Positions 17,637 through 26,237 of a stretch of DNA of 64,000 nucleotides are shown here, one piece after another. Numbering within the stretch: position 1 is the first letter of the stretch; each line of letters opens with the position of its first letter. Below the pieces are notes generated by a model. That model was not told the origin of the DNA. It ran no database searches and saw only the letters and a program-made list of their open reading frames with translations. The position numbers and the translations under genes were made by a program. This DNA is from an uncultured Acidimicrobiales bacterium (GTDB lineage: Bacteria > Actinomycetota > Acidimicrobiia > Acidimicrobiales > Aldehydirespiratoraceae). The stretch is taken from the NCBI GenBank assembly GCA_905480195.1, contig CAJQPN010000003.1, positions 62,001 to 126,000 of the forward strand. Direction: 5' to 3'.

Positions 17637-18692
17637 CTAGCGACCTACGGCGTCGAGGCGCTCGATCGCGTCCGCGACGATACGTCCGATCAACTCGTCG
17701 CATGTCGGCAGGTCTTCGACCACACCGACGCACTGCCCGGTGGGGAGTATTCCGACATCGATCTTTCCGTCGACCATCGTCGCTCGAGTCAGCATCGGGG
17801 CGTTCGCCGCCATCGCCAGCTGCGACCACGACAGACCCTGCCGCTTCCGCATGGCAAACCCCTCCTTCATGAGGTCACCCAATGCGGTGTCGGTGAGCTT
17901 GCGGAACCGGAGTGCGTTGAGGGCAGCTCTCGGAAAGCGCATCAGCCCGGCGCGTTCGAGCGACTCAACCATTTCGGTGCGGATAACGCGCTGTGGGGCA
18001 CCGTCGATCGCTGTCGAGACAACAGTGCCGGTTACAGGAGTAGCCAGGTACGCCTGCTTGATGGTGTCTGGAACCGTCGAGTCGGCGGTGAGAAGGAACC
18101 GAGTACCCATGGCGATGCCGTCGGCGCCCCAGGCCAGCGCAGCAGCGAGCCCACGGCCGTCGTGGAAACCGCCGGCAGCGATGACGGGAATGTCGACTGC
18201 ATCGAGCACCTGTGGCAGCAGCAACGATGTAGGAACCGTGCCCGTGTGACCCCCTCCTTCGCCACCCTGGCAGAGCACTGCGTCGACGCCCCACTCGGCC
18301 ACCTTCTCGGCATGACGCCTCGCACCGACGGTCGGCATCACGACCACCCCACTCTCCTTGAGTTTGGTGACCATGTCGGGGCGCGGGGCCTGCGCGAACG
18401 ACGCGACCGCAACCTCGGCGCGGATGAGGTGGTCAACCCGCCGATCGATGTCGACCGCATCGCTTCGCAGGTTGACGCCAAACGGAAATTCGGTGCAGTT
18501 CTGAATCTCGTCGATCGCGGCAACCATCTCGTCGAACGTCAACGTGGCCGCTGCAAGGATGCCGAGGCCACCGGCGTTGGCAGTACCCACCACGAGGGAG
18601 GGACCCGCGACCCAGCCCATGCCGGTCTGTACGATCGGGAATCGAACGCCGAACAGTTGGGTTGCACGTGTTTGGAGTCGGGGATCGACCAT
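17637..18692 (-). CDS. nitronate monooxygenase family protein
   Basis: These FMN enzymes oxidise alkyl nitronates such as propionate 3-nitronate. The 351-residue protein has the TIM-barrel markers IVQTGMGWVAGPSLV, GGLGILAAATLT, the catalytic His149 in GGEGGGHTG, VIAAGGFHDGRGLAAALAWGADG and MGTRFLLT. The C-terminal part (from about 250) matches the longer actinobacterial form. It may instead be an enoyl-reductase-like member, since the two are hard to separate by motif. It runs into the riboswitch region but is probably a separate transcript. Confidence 0.88.
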   Translation of the reverse strand: MVDPRLQTRATQLFGVRFPIVQTGMGWVAGPSLVVGTANAGGLGILAAATLTFDEMVAAIDEIQNCTEFPFGVNLRSDAVDIDRRVDHLIRAEVAVASFAQAPRPDMVTKLKESGVVVMPTVGARRHAEKVAEWGVDAVLCQGGEGGGHTGTVPTSLLLPQVLDAVDIPVIAAGGFHDGRGLAAALAWGADGIAMGTRFLLTADSTVPDTIKQAYLATPVTGTVVSTAIDGAPQRVIRTEMVESLERAGLMRFPRAALNALRFRKLTDTALGDLMKEGFAMRKRQGLSWSQLAMAANAPMLTRATMVDGKIDVGILPTGQCVGVVEDLPTCDELIGRIVADAIERLDAVGR

Positions 18693-18785
18693 CTTCGAAG
18701 CCTAAGACCTAGTGTGGCCCGGACCCGAGTCGGTCCCACGATCCCGGCCACCGTGCCCAGCAACCGAGAGGGGGTTGGAGAACCG

Positions 18786-19823
18786 ATGACGAAGCGACTT
18801 ACCGAGTTCAGCCACGGCGCTGGTTGAGGCTGCAAACTCGCCCCCGGCGAACTGGCGCAGGTCGTGCGCCGCCTCACTCCCCCAGATTCTCCAGACCTGC
18901 TCGTCGGCGCGGCGAGTGGTGACGACGCGGCCGTCTATCGCCTGTCGCCCGAACGCGCGCTTGTCGTCACCGCCGACTTCATCACACCAGTGGTTGACGA
19001 TGCTCGTGCTTGGGGTCGCGTGGCCGCAGCCAACGCAGTATCCGACGTCTACGCCATGGGGGGCACGCCGCTGATCGCCCTCAACCTTGTTTGTTGGAAC
19101 ACCGAGGAACTTTCCAACGAACTCCTGGGCGATGTTCTCCTCGGGGGCCAAGACATCGCCGAAGCCTGCGGGTTTCTCGTCGCCGGCGGCCACACCGTCG
19201 ACGATCCCGAACCCAAGTACGGCATGGCTGTGGTCGGCGAGGTTCATCCCGACCGTCTGCTCACCAACGCCGGGCTCGTCGCCGGTCAATCGTTGATCCT
19301 GACGAAGCCACTGGGAATCGGCATCATCACCACGGCACAAAAACGCAACGTGGTCGACGACGCCACCATCGCCGCTGCGATCGACTCCATGACCCGAACG
19401 AACGCTGCAGCCGCTGCCGTTGCGGTTGCAGCCGGTGCAACGGGCGCCACCGATGTGACCGGTTTCGGACTTCTGGGGCACGCGGGGCGGATGGCTCAGG
19501 AATCGGGTGTGTCGCTTCGGATCGACGTCGATGCCGTACCGGTGATCGACGGAGCCCGCGAGCTGGCCGCTGACGGTGTCGTGCCTGGTGGTACAGGTCG
19601 CAACCTGGCGTGGATCCTCGAGTCCGTCGAGATCGGCGACGGCGTGAGCGAACTCGACGTGACGATCCTCGGCGATGCGCAGACCAGCGGCGGGCTCGTC
19701 TTCGGCGTCGACCCCGAGCACGCCGATGGCGTCGTCGCCGAGCTCGAAGCCAGCGGCCACACTGCGGCGCGTATCGGTGCCGTGACCAGCGGCGATGGAG
19801 CCATTCTCCTGGCTCGGGGCTGA
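18786..19823 (+). CDS. selD: selenophosphate synthase, selenocysteine-containing (in-frame UGA)
   Basis: SelD makes selenophosphate, the selenium donor for selenocysteine. The coding region starts at the ATG at 18786, preceded by GGAG at spacing 7, and reads TKRLTEFSHGAG-U-GCKLAPGELAQ. The TGA at 18825-18827 (codon 14) sits exactly where SelD proteins have Cys or Sec, followed by the conserved Gly-Cys-Lys (Lys17). Reading past it joins the long open frame that starts at GTG 18864 without any shift. The rest has GDDAAVY at 45-51, a long glycine-rich nucleotide-binding part and DAQTSGGL near the end. Total length is 345 residues. A call starting at 18864 would lose the catalytic loop. Confidence 0.93.
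18854..18870 (+). promoter_or_regulatory. candidate bacterial SECIS hairpin of selD
   Basis: A perfect six-base-pair stem GGCGCA/TGCGCC encloses the loop GGTCG. The loop starts 32 bases after the UGA at 18825-18827. The apical sequence GCAGGTCGTGC resembles the GCAGGTCTGC tip of the E. coli fdhF SECIS. A second small stem (TCGCC-CCC-GGCGA, 18838-18850) lies between. The function is inferred from position and shape. Confidence 0.5.
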
Positions 19824-19880
19824 CCCAGCACTGCCGTCGGCGTTCGTCGGTTGCTGCGGGCCACAATGCCCGGGTGCCAC

Positions 19881-20291
19881 TCAGGTACAGCCGGCGCAGG
19901 TACCCCGGTAGACGACCTCGGCTGACGTGATCATCATGCCGCGCCGCTCAGCAGTCGGTAGCGCCGGCGCTTCGATGCCATGAGCGACATCGAAGACTGC
20001 ACCGCATCCGTCACAGACGAGATGGTGGTGAGCCGGAACGACATTCGGGTCGTAGCGCTTCGAGCGACCATCGAGAGAGAGTTCGCGAACCTCGCCCATC
20101 TCGCTGAATCGTTGAAGCGTCGAGTACACCGTCGCTCGGCTGATCTCAGGCAATAGTGCCTGAGCTTTTTCGAGCACCTCGTCGGCGGTGAGATGGACGT
20201 TCTCGCCTTCGAGCACCTGCGCGATGACGCGACGCTGGGCCGTAAGTCGATAGCCACGTGCTTGGAGGCGGTCGAGCAAAGACGAGTGCAT
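19881..20291 (-). CDS. Fur-family metalloregulator
   Basis: This 136-residue regulator has a winged helix at about residues 15-80 (YRLTAQRRVIAQVLE, ISRATVYSTLQRF). The metal-binding features include His88-His90, and two CxxC pairs, Cys93/Cys96 and Cys132/Cys135, that form the structural zinc site. It could be Fur, Zur or PerR; the sequence does not decide. It is divergent from the epimerase gene. The 68-base spacer contains an interrupted inverted repeat CCCTA-N10-TAGGG that could be an operator. Confidence 0.92.
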   Translation of the reverse strand: MHSSLLDRLQARGYRLTAQRRVIAQVLEGENVHLTADEVLEKAQALLPEISRATVYSTLQRFSEMGEVRELSLDGRSKRYDPNVVPAHHHLVCDGCGAVFDVAHGIEAPALPTAERRGMMITSAEVVYRGTCAGCT

Positions 20292-20359
20292 ACGGGTTCA
20301 GCGTACTGATGCCGATTTCGTAGGGCCAACACCCCTAACCACTGGCCTAGGGTTTCTGC

Positions 20360-21373
20360 ATGCGCGTTGCGATCACCGGGGCCACCGGCTTCATCGGAGG
20401 TCACATCACAAGCCAGGCGATCGGGTCCGGTCACGACGTCGTCACCCTCGTCCGTTCGCCTGACAAACTCGCAGCGTCGATGGCGAGCCTCGGCGTCGAC
20501 GTGCCCGACTACATCGTCGGCGACATGACCGACGAAACCTCGGTCGCGTCCCTGATCGATGGCGTCGACGCCGTCGTGCACACTGCTGCGATCGTGTCGC
20601 TCGCTCCGCGAGACGCTCAGCGCGTGATCGATCAGAACACGCGCGGTGCCCGACTGGTGCTTTCCGCAGCTACCGACGCCGGACTCGATCCAATCGTGCA
20701 TCTCTCGAGCACGAGTGCGCTGTTCGAGCCCGGTTGTGGACCGATCCGAACCGACACCCCTCCAACGACCGTCCCCTTCCCGTACGCAAGGGCGAAGGCC
20801 CACGCAGAGGCCACGGCCCGTGAGCTACAGAGCAAAGGACACGGCGTTGCGATCGTTTACCCCGGGGGCGTCATCGGCCCACCGGCAGGCGACGCATTCG
20901 GCGAGGCCGGCACCGGCATCACCGGGTTCCTCGCACCGGGGGTGATGCCGACCCGTCATGCAAGCATGTCGTTCATCGATGTTCGGGATCTCGCCACCAT
21001 CGTCGTCGCGTTGCTCGAGCCGGGCCGAGGTGCCCGCCGCTTCGTGGCCACTGGCACGCACTGTGACATGACCGAACTTGCGTCGATCTGCTCAAAGCTC
21101 ACCGGTCGCAGGTTTCGGGTGCCCCCGGTTCCTGCAGCGATGCTGCGCGGATCAGGGATCGTGATGGACCGCATTCGCAACGTCCTCCCGTTCTCTTCTC
21201 CACTCACCGAAGAGGGCATGACGACCATCACGCGTTGGGAGGGGGCATACGACACCGATCTGACGCCACTGGGCGTTACCTTGCGGCCCTTCGACGTCAC
21301 GATGGCCGACACGATGCGGGCCCTGCGCGATGGGGGGCACCTCAAAGACAGACACATCGGGCGACTCGCCTGA
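20360..21373 (+). CDS. NAD-dependent epimerase/dehydratase-type extended SDR
   Basis: The 337-residue protein has the extended-SDR nucleotide motif GATGFIG at residues 7-13, VVHTAA in the middle and an active-site YARAK near 150. The central and C-terminal parts resemble dihydroflavonol reductase or 3-beta-hydroxysteroid dehydrogenase-like proteins more than sugar epimerases. The substrate is unknown. The next gene, a classical SDR, starts 16 bases after its stop, so the two oxidoreductases probably act together or are at least co-expressed. Confidence 0.85.
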   Translation: MRVAITGATGFIGGHITSQAIGSGHDVVTLVRSPDKLAASMASLGVDVPDYIVGDMTDETSVASLIDGVDAVVHTAAIVSLAPRDAQRVIDQNTRGARLVLSAATDAGLDPIVHLSSTSALFEPGCGPIRTDTPPTTVPFPYARAKAHAEATARELQSKGHGVAIVYPGGVIGPPAGDAFGEAGTGITGFLAPGVMPTRHASMSFIDVRDLATIVVALLEPGRGARRFVATGTHCDMTELASICSKLTGRRFRVPPVPAAMLRGSGIVMDRIRNVLPFSSPLTEEGMTTITRWEGAYDTDLTPLGVTLRPFDVTMADTMRALRDGGHLKDRHIGRLA

Positions 21374-21389
21374 TCGACCAGGAGCAGAC

Positions 21390-22163
21390 ATGGACCGCAA
21401 CACGCTCAACTCGCTGCACGACTTGACCGACCGAGTCGCCATCGTCACCGGTGGCACCCGTGGGATCGGAAAGGCGATCGCCGAGGGTTTCGGCCTCGCA
21501 GGCGCGAAGGTCGCCGTCGCAAGCCGCAAGCCGGACGCTTGCGATGCCATGGCCGCCCACCTGAGGTCGATGGGCGTCGAAGCCATCGGCGTGCCGACGC
21601 ACATGGCCGACCTCGGTGACATCGACAACCTCGTGGCCCGAACCGTCGAAACCTTCGGCAGCATCGACATCATCGTCAACGGCGCTGCCAACGCGCTGGC
21701 GCTCCCACTCGGAAACCTCACCGAGGAGGCGTGGGCCAAGTCACTCGACACGAACGTCCGCGGCCCGGTGTTCCTGGTTGAAAAAGCCCTCCCCCACCTC
21801 GAGGCATCCGATCACGCAGCGGTGCTCAACATCATCTCGGTGGCAGCGTTCGTATTCAATCCGCACGGGGCGATGTACGCAGCGGGAAAGTCGGCGTTGT
21901 TGTCGATGACCCGTTCGATGGGTGCCGCGTTCGCCGAGAAGGGAATCCGGGTCAACGCACTTGCGCCGGGCACGGTTATGACCGACATGGTGCTGAACAA
22001 CACGCCCGAGCGTGTCGAGTCGATGCAACGGGCCAACTACATGAACCGGGGGGCCGATCCCGACGAGATGGTCGGCCCTGCGCTCCTCTTGTGCTCTGAT
22101 GCCGGCAGTTTCATCACCGGCCAAGTGATCACCGCCGATGGCGGTCTGGCGCCACCGCGGTAG
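21390..22163 (+). CDS. short-chain dehydrogenase/reductase
   Basis: This is a classical 257-residue SDR. The cofactor motif GGTRGIG is at 21-27, NGAAN at 97-101, Ser150 in LNIIS, and the catalytic Tyr163/Lys167 pair in YAAGK. The C-terminal ITGQVITADGGLAPPR is typical of the FabG-like group. The start is the ATG at 21390, which has an AGGAG site just upstream; a longer in-frame start at 21330 lies inside the preceding gene. The substrate is not predictable. Confidence 0.9.
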   Translation: MDRNTLNSLHDLTDRVAIVTGGTRGIGKAIAEGFGLAGAKVAVASRKPDACDAMAAHLRSMGVEAIGVPTHMADLGDIDNLVARTVETFGSIDIIVNGAANALALPLGNLTEEAWAKSLDTNVRGPVFLVEKALPHLEASDHAAVLNIISVAAFVFNPHGAMYAAGKSALLSMTRSMGAAFAEKGIRVNALAPGTVMTDMVLNNTPERVESMQRANYMNRGADPDEMVGPALLLCSDAGSFITGQVITADGGLAPPR

Positions 22164-22172
22164 ACATCGCGC

Positions 22173-22754
22173 TCAGTCGCCGAGAGTGTTCTTCGGCTGG
22201 GCGGTGATCTTGCGGATCAGCGGCTCGAAGTGCTCGAGCGGAAACGTCTCTGCATCGGGATCGAAGGCCTGCTGATCCCAGTCGTCGGTGAAGGTGGCGC
22301 ACAGCTGCCACCAAGGCTCTGACGAGTCGTACTTGGTGTGGCGCAGATCGGTGGGTGCACCGAAATGCCCGTAGTAGTGCATGCCCTGGAAATCTTGGTG
22401 ATTCTTGATCGCCAGGTAGACGTCTTCGCGAACGTACGGCTGAATCATCTCGGCGGAGATGGCACCGTGATTCGGGACCGAGATCGCTTTGCCGACATCG
22501 TGCATCAGCGCGCCGAAGACCATCTCGTCGTCAGCACCAGCCTTCTCGGCCATGGTTGCGGTTTGTAGACAGTGGGTGAGCTGGTCGGTGATGAAACCGT
22601 CGCTGATCTCGGCAAGCGACTCGAGCAGCATCATCAGACGGTCAGCCACTCGCCCCTGGTTGGCAAAGGTCCGCTCACCGATATGGGCCCACTGCTCGGC
22701 GGTGGATTCGTCCATTCGGGTGAAACTGTCAGGGTTTGCATCGGTGACGGCCAT
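22173..22754 (-). CDS. HD-domain metalloprotein, PhnZ/MIOX-like arrangement
   Basis: This 193-residue protein carries an HD domain with His61, His85-Asp86 (ALMHDVGK), His96, His119 and Asp residues at 157-160. This order and spacing match the six metal ligands of diiron HD oxygenases such as PhnZ and myo-inositol oxygenase, although ordinary HD phosphohydrolases share part of it. The segment HCLQTATMAEKAGADDEMVFGA is like that of PhnZ-type proteins. It is divergent, 34 bases away, from a flavin amine-oxidase-like gene followed by a 2OG dioxygenase. Substrate unknown. Confidence 0.8.
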   Translation of the reverse strand: MAVTDANPDSFTRMDESTAEQWAHIGERTFANQGRVADRLMMLLESLAEISDGFITDQLTHCLQTATMAEKAGADDEMVFGALMHDVGKAISVPNHGAISAEMIQPYVREDVYLAIKNHQDFQGMHYYGHFGAPTDLRHTKYDSSEPWWQLCATFTDDWDQQAFDPDAETFPLEHFEPLIRKITAQPKNTLGD

Positions 22755-22788
22755 GCTTCGAGCGTAGTGGGCGTTCTAGGCTGCGGTC

Positions 22789-23934
22789 ATGACGAGTTGT
22801 GACGTGGTGGTCATTGGAGGCGGTATCGCTGGCGTATCGGCTGCAGCCCGCTTGGCTGCCGACGGCGCCTCCGTCGTGCTTCTCGAAGCCGAGCCGACGC
22901 TCGCGTACCACACGACTGGCCGATCGGCTGCCCAGTACCTGGAGAACTACGGCAATGACACGGTCCGGCGGCTCACGCTCGCCACCCGAGCCTTCCTCGA
23001 ACCTTTTCTCGGGCCTCGGCCCTTGCTCCAGATCGGTCGCGAAGCTCGCGTCGATGACCTCCGGGCCCGCGTCGAGCACGCCGTCGAACTCGTACCGTCG
23101 ACCGAGTTCGTCGACGGCGACACCGCCCGCGACATCTTCCCCCTCCTCGCTCCCGACATCGCCGGGGGTCTCTACGAGCCCGACTCGCAAGACATTGACG
23201 TCGCCGGGCTCCATCAGGAGTACGTGCGTTGGTTTCGCTCCGCCGGTGGAACGATCCTCGCCTCGGCACGAGTGGGTGCGCTGACACGGTCCGCTGGCCG
23301 TTGGCGGATCGAGGCCGGTGAGCACGGCCTCGACACGGACATCGTCGTCAACGCAGCAGGAGCCTGGGGCGACCACCTCGCTTTGCTCGCTGGCGCAGAA
23401 CCGCTGGGACTTCATCCGCTGCGGCGCACCATTGCGATTGCAGCGATCCCCGAGCATCACGATCCGACCGACGTGAGTCGATGGCCGCTCACGTCGTTCG
23501 AGCCTGACGAGGGCCCGATGGTCGGCTACTGCAAGCCCGAGCCCGGTGGCCTCATGGTCTCGCCGGCCGACGAGACCCCGTCAGAACCATGCGACGCAAA
23601 ACCGGAGGAGATCGACGTTGCCCTCGGTCTGCACAATCTGGGCGAGTACACGACGCTCGACGTGCATCACGTTCGTTCGACGTGGGCCGGGCTGCGGACC
23701 TTCACCGCCGACCGGACTCCGGTGAGTGGCTTCGACCCGGCCGTCGACGGGTTCTACTGGCTCGTCGGGCAGGGCGGATACGGGATCCACACCTCCGACG
23801 CGCTCGCTCGGGCTGCAGCAGCCAACATCGGTGGGAGTGAGTGGCCAACCCATCTGACCGACGTCGGCCTTGCCGCGGCGGACCTTGCCGCCGATCGCTC
23901 CACGCTGGCCGGTCCACTCGTCGAAGGCCACTGA
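22789..23934 (+). CDS. FAD-dependent oxidoreductase, DAO/D-arginine dehydrogenase-like
   Basis: The 381-residue flavoprotein has the FAD motif VVIGGGIAGVSAAARLA at 7-23 and YHTTGRSAAQYLENYGN near 41-57, a stretch typical of D-amino-acid dehydrogenases of the DauA type. The C-terminal part has STWAGLRTFTADRTPVSGFD and GFYWLVGQGGYGIHTSDAL, the usual FAD-closing region. It likely oxidises an amine or D-amino acid. The exact substrate cannot be told. A 2OG dioxygenase gene follows in the same direction. Confidence 0.88.
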   Translation: MTSCDVVVIGGGIAGVSAAARLAADGASVVLLEAEPTLAYHTTGRSAAQYLENYGNDTVRRLTLATRAFLEPFLGPRPLLQIGREARVDDLRARVEHAVELVPSTEFVDGDTARDIFPLLAPDIAGGLYEPDSQDIDVAGLHQEYVRWFRSAGGTILASARVGALTRSAGRWRIEAGEHGLDTDIVVNAAGAWGDHLALLAGAEPLGLHPLRRTIAIAAIPEHHDPTDVSRWPLTSFEPDEGPMVGYCKPEPGGLMVSPADETPSEPCDAKPEEIDVALGLHNLGEYTTLDVHHVRSTWAGLRTFTADRTPVSGFDPAVDGFYWLVGQGGYGIHTSDALARAAAANIGGSEWPTHLTDVGLAAADLAADRSTLAGPLVEGH

Positions 23935-24033
23935 ACCGCTCAGCGCCTCGGCGTGCCGCTCCCGGTGGGCGGGGCCGCCAGCGCGGGCGGCGGAACGAAC
24001 GAACTTCTCAAGTTCGTGGTAGGCCATGCCCCC

Positions 24034-24861
24034 ATGGAGATCGATCGCCTGACAGGCGCGCTCGGAGCCGAAGTCACCGGTGTCGACCTTGCCGACGACC
24101 TGACCGATGAGACGGTCACCCAGATTCGGGCGGCCTTCAACGAACACCACGTGCTGTTTTTTCGCGACCAGCACTGGACACCAGAGCAGCAGATCGCCTT
24201 CGGACAACGCTTTGGCGAGCTCGACACCCACCCGTTCGTCGAGGGCAACGAGACACATCCGGAGATCCTCGACGTCATCACCGACCCCGACGACGTCGTC
24301 AACTTCGGCGGGGGTTGGCACACCGACGTGACATTCCTTCCCGAGCCCGACCTCGGTTCCATCCTCTATGCCATCGAGGTGCCCGATCACGGAGGCGACA
24401 CCCTCTTCGCAAACCAGCACGCGGCCTACGATGCGATGAGTGACGGGTTCAAAGGCCTCCTCGACGGTCTGCGCGCCACGCACTCTGCGGGGCCGCAGTA
24501 TCAGGAGGGCGGCTACTCGACCCGCTCGAAGCAGATGAAGACCAAGAACCCCGAGCTGGCTGGCGAGCATGTCGTCCATCCGGTGATCCGAACCCACCCG
24601 GAGAACGGACGGAAGGCGTTGTACGTCAACCGGGCGTTCACGACCGGCATCGTCGGTCTGCACCCGCACGAGTCGACCGCGCTGCTTCGGATCCTCCACG
24701 AACAGACCACCCGTGAGGCCTTCACCTGCCGATTTCGCTGGGAGCCAGGCTCGGTGGCCATGTGGGACAACCGCTCCGTGCAGCATTACGCGATGTTCGA
24801 TTACGCCGGGAAGCGGCGACACATGCGCCGCGTGACCATCAAGGGCGACAAGCCAGTCTGA
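24034..24861 (+). CDS. TauD/TfdA-family Fe(II)/2-oxoglutarate dioxygenase
   Basis: These enzymes hydroxylate substrates such as taurine, carnitine precursors or aromatic ethers. The iron ligands are visible as His96 and Asp98 in GWHTDVTF and His251 in RSVQHYAMFDY; the 2-oxoglutarate arginine lies in RRHMRRVTI near the end. The start is the ATG at 24034 (275 residues), because MEIDRLTGALGAEVTGVDL is the typical N-terminus; a frame open from 23953 adds non-conserved residues. The substrate is not known; the flavoprotein gene upstream is the best contextual hint. Confidence 0.9.
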   Translation: MEIDRLTGALGAEVTGVDLADDLTDETVTQIRAAFNEHHVLFFRDQHWTPEQQIAFGQRFGELDTHPFVEGNETHPEILDVITDPDDVVNFGGGWHTDVTFLPEPDLGSILYAIEVPDHGGDTLFANQHAAYDAMSDGFKGLLDGLRATHSAGPQYQEGGYSTRSKQMKTKNPELAGEHVVHPVIRTHPENGRKALYVNRAFTTGIVGLHPHESTALLRILHEQTTREAFTCRFRWEPGSVAMWDNRSVQHYAMFDYAGKRRHMRRVTIKGDKPV

Positions 24862-24862
24862 T

Positions 24863-24891
24863 CGAACGCGTCACATGAGAACGCGTCACAT
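24863..24891. repeat. 13-bp direct repeat between two convergent stops
   Basis: GAACGCGTCACAT occurs at 24864-24876 and again at 24879-24891. The pair lies between the dioxygenase stop and the end of the convergent LLM gene, whose stop codon is inside the second copy. It resembles a small local duplication. Confidence 0.7.
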
Positions 24892-25947
24892 CAGGTGGCG
24901 GGCGATGTCGGCCACCACAGCCTCTTTTTCGTCGATGGGTGGGAGGATGACGAGCTGATCGAGTCCGGCGGCGTCGAGTTCAGCGATGCGCCCGCGCACC
25001 TGGTCCGGAGTACCGACGATGCACGACGCGTCGATCAACGCCGGGGTCACGAACCGTTCCTCTTCGGGGGTGACCCAACAGTTGTGACCGAGGTGGGTTC
25101 GCAGATGACGGCGTTCTTCGGGTATCTCCTCGAGCGCGGCCGCATAGTCGTCCCAGATGTCGGCAACGTGCTTGGGCACCGGACGACCGAGCTGGGTGAC
25201 CTGCTCGTAGGTGTAGTGCAGCCCGGCAATCGCAAACGCACCGGTCTGCTCGCGAACCCGTGGGCTTTCGAGTGTCTCTCCCGGCCGAAGCACACATGTC
25301 GTCGTGAGGGTGGAGACCGGAAACGTCTCACGGTCGATCGAACGGCCGGCGTCGGCCGCTGCTGCCGCAAGCCCGGCCCGGACCCGTTCGATCGCAGCCG
25401 GCTGGGGCGGCGCGGACGTGATCAACCCATCACCGTGCTTGGCCGCCAACCCCATCGCCCGGGGACCGAAGGCGGAAACATGGATCGGAATCGGCGGATC
25501 GAAACGGACGAAGCCATCGTCGGGCATGACGTGACGAGCCGGTGCAACACGGCCCCGAAACACGACGTCGGCCTCCTCCCCCGCCATCAGCGCCCGCAGT
25601 GTGCCCAGATAGTCGTCGAACTCGGCGATCGGCATCGGCTTGTGACCCATGATCCGCATCGCCGTGTTGCCTGTCCCGATCCCACAGAAGACCCGGCCGG
25701 GTGCGAGTTCGTTGATCGTGGCGTGGGCGGCAGCGGTGACGACCGCCGGCCGTGTCGGCGCCACCGCGACACCGGTGCCGATCTGCATCGAGGTCGTTCG
25801 CTCGGCGGCAAGCGCGAGCATGGCGTAGACGTCGGACCAGATCATCTGGCTGTCGGCCATCCAGCAATGGGTGAACCCGAGCCGCTCGGCAGTGACGACG
25901 TGACCAAGATCGCGGGGACGAGATGCGAGACAGATACCGAACTCCAT
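24886..25947 (-). CDS. LLM-class (luciferase-like) flavin or F420 oxidoreductase
   Basis: The 353-residue TIM-barrel protein starts MEFGICLASRPRDLG and has LGFTHCWMADSQ, IGTGVAVAPTRPAVVTAAAHATINELAPGR and GIGTGNTAMRIMG, typical of actinobacterial LLM enzymes related to F420-dependent methylene-tetrahydromethanopterin reductase. Cofactor choice (FMN or F420) cannot be settled by eye. The start is the ATG at 25947; the open frame continues upstream through the tRNA-Pro gene and is not coding there. It is convergent with the dioxygenase gene. Confidence 0.88.
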   Translation of the reverse strand: MEFGICLASRPRDLGHVVTAERLGFTHCWMADSQMIWSDVYAMLALAAERTTSMQIGTGVAVAPTRPAVVTAAAHATINELAPGRVFCGIGTGNTAMRIMGHKPMPIAEFDDYLGTLRALMAGEEADVVFRGRVAPARHVMPDDGFVRFDPPIPIHVSAFGPRAMGLAAKHGDGLITSAPPQPAAIERVRAGLAAAAADAGRSIDRETFPVSTLTTTCVLRPGETLESPRVREQTGAFAIAGLHYTYEQVTQLGRPVPKHVADIWDDYAAALEEIPEERRHLRTHLGHNCWVTPEEERFVTPALIDASCIVGTPDQVRGRIAELDAAGLDQLVILPPIDEKEAVVADIARHLM

Positions 25948-26032
25948 CTCAGGAGCATCCCACAGCCAACCTGCCCACATCTCCCGTCGCGAAATGCACT
26001 GCGGCTCGGTCAAGCAGCGAGCCCGAAACGCA

Positions 26033-26060
26033 GAGGATCCCTGCCGGAGCAGGGATCCTC
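26033..26060 (-). terminator. perfect 12-bp hairpin downstream of tRNA-Pro
   Basis: GAGGATCCCTGC and its exact complement flank a four-base loop. The hairpin begins five bases after the tRNA-Pro 3' end and probably ends that transcript. A short T-rich stretch follows, not a long T-run. Confidence 0.75.
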
Positions 26061-26065
26061 GGGGG

Positions 26066-26140
26066 TCGGGCTGAGAGGATTTGAACCTCCGACCTTCGGT
26101 CCCCCAGACCGACGCGCTAACCAAGCTGCGCCACAGCCCG
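26066..26140 (-). tRNA. tRNA-Pro (anticodon GGG)
   Basis: A 75-base cloverleaf can be drawn: acceptor CGGGCTG/CAGCCCG with discriminator A, D-arm GCGC..GCGC, anticodon stem TCGGT/ACCGA around the loop CTGGGGG, and T-arm GGAGG-TTCAAAT-CCTCT. The anticodon is GGG. The CCA end is not encoded. Confidence 0.97.
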
Positions 26141-26237
26141 TGAGGGGCAGAGACTACCGGACCGCTCGGGTCGCTCACACCCCGCACTCGCCTGGCCGTG
26201 ACAGACGACCGGAGCGGTTTGGCTCCCGCAGCCGCTC

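Noticed and set aside
18864-19823. SelD starting at GTG 18864
   Set aside because: This start omits the catalytic HGAG-U-GCK loop, which is encoded in the same frame upstream of it through a UGA. A selenoprotein is the better explanation.
23581-24822. Long minus-strand open frame of 413 residues
   Set aside because: It is the shadow of the flavoprotein and 2OG dioxygenase genes on the plus strand.
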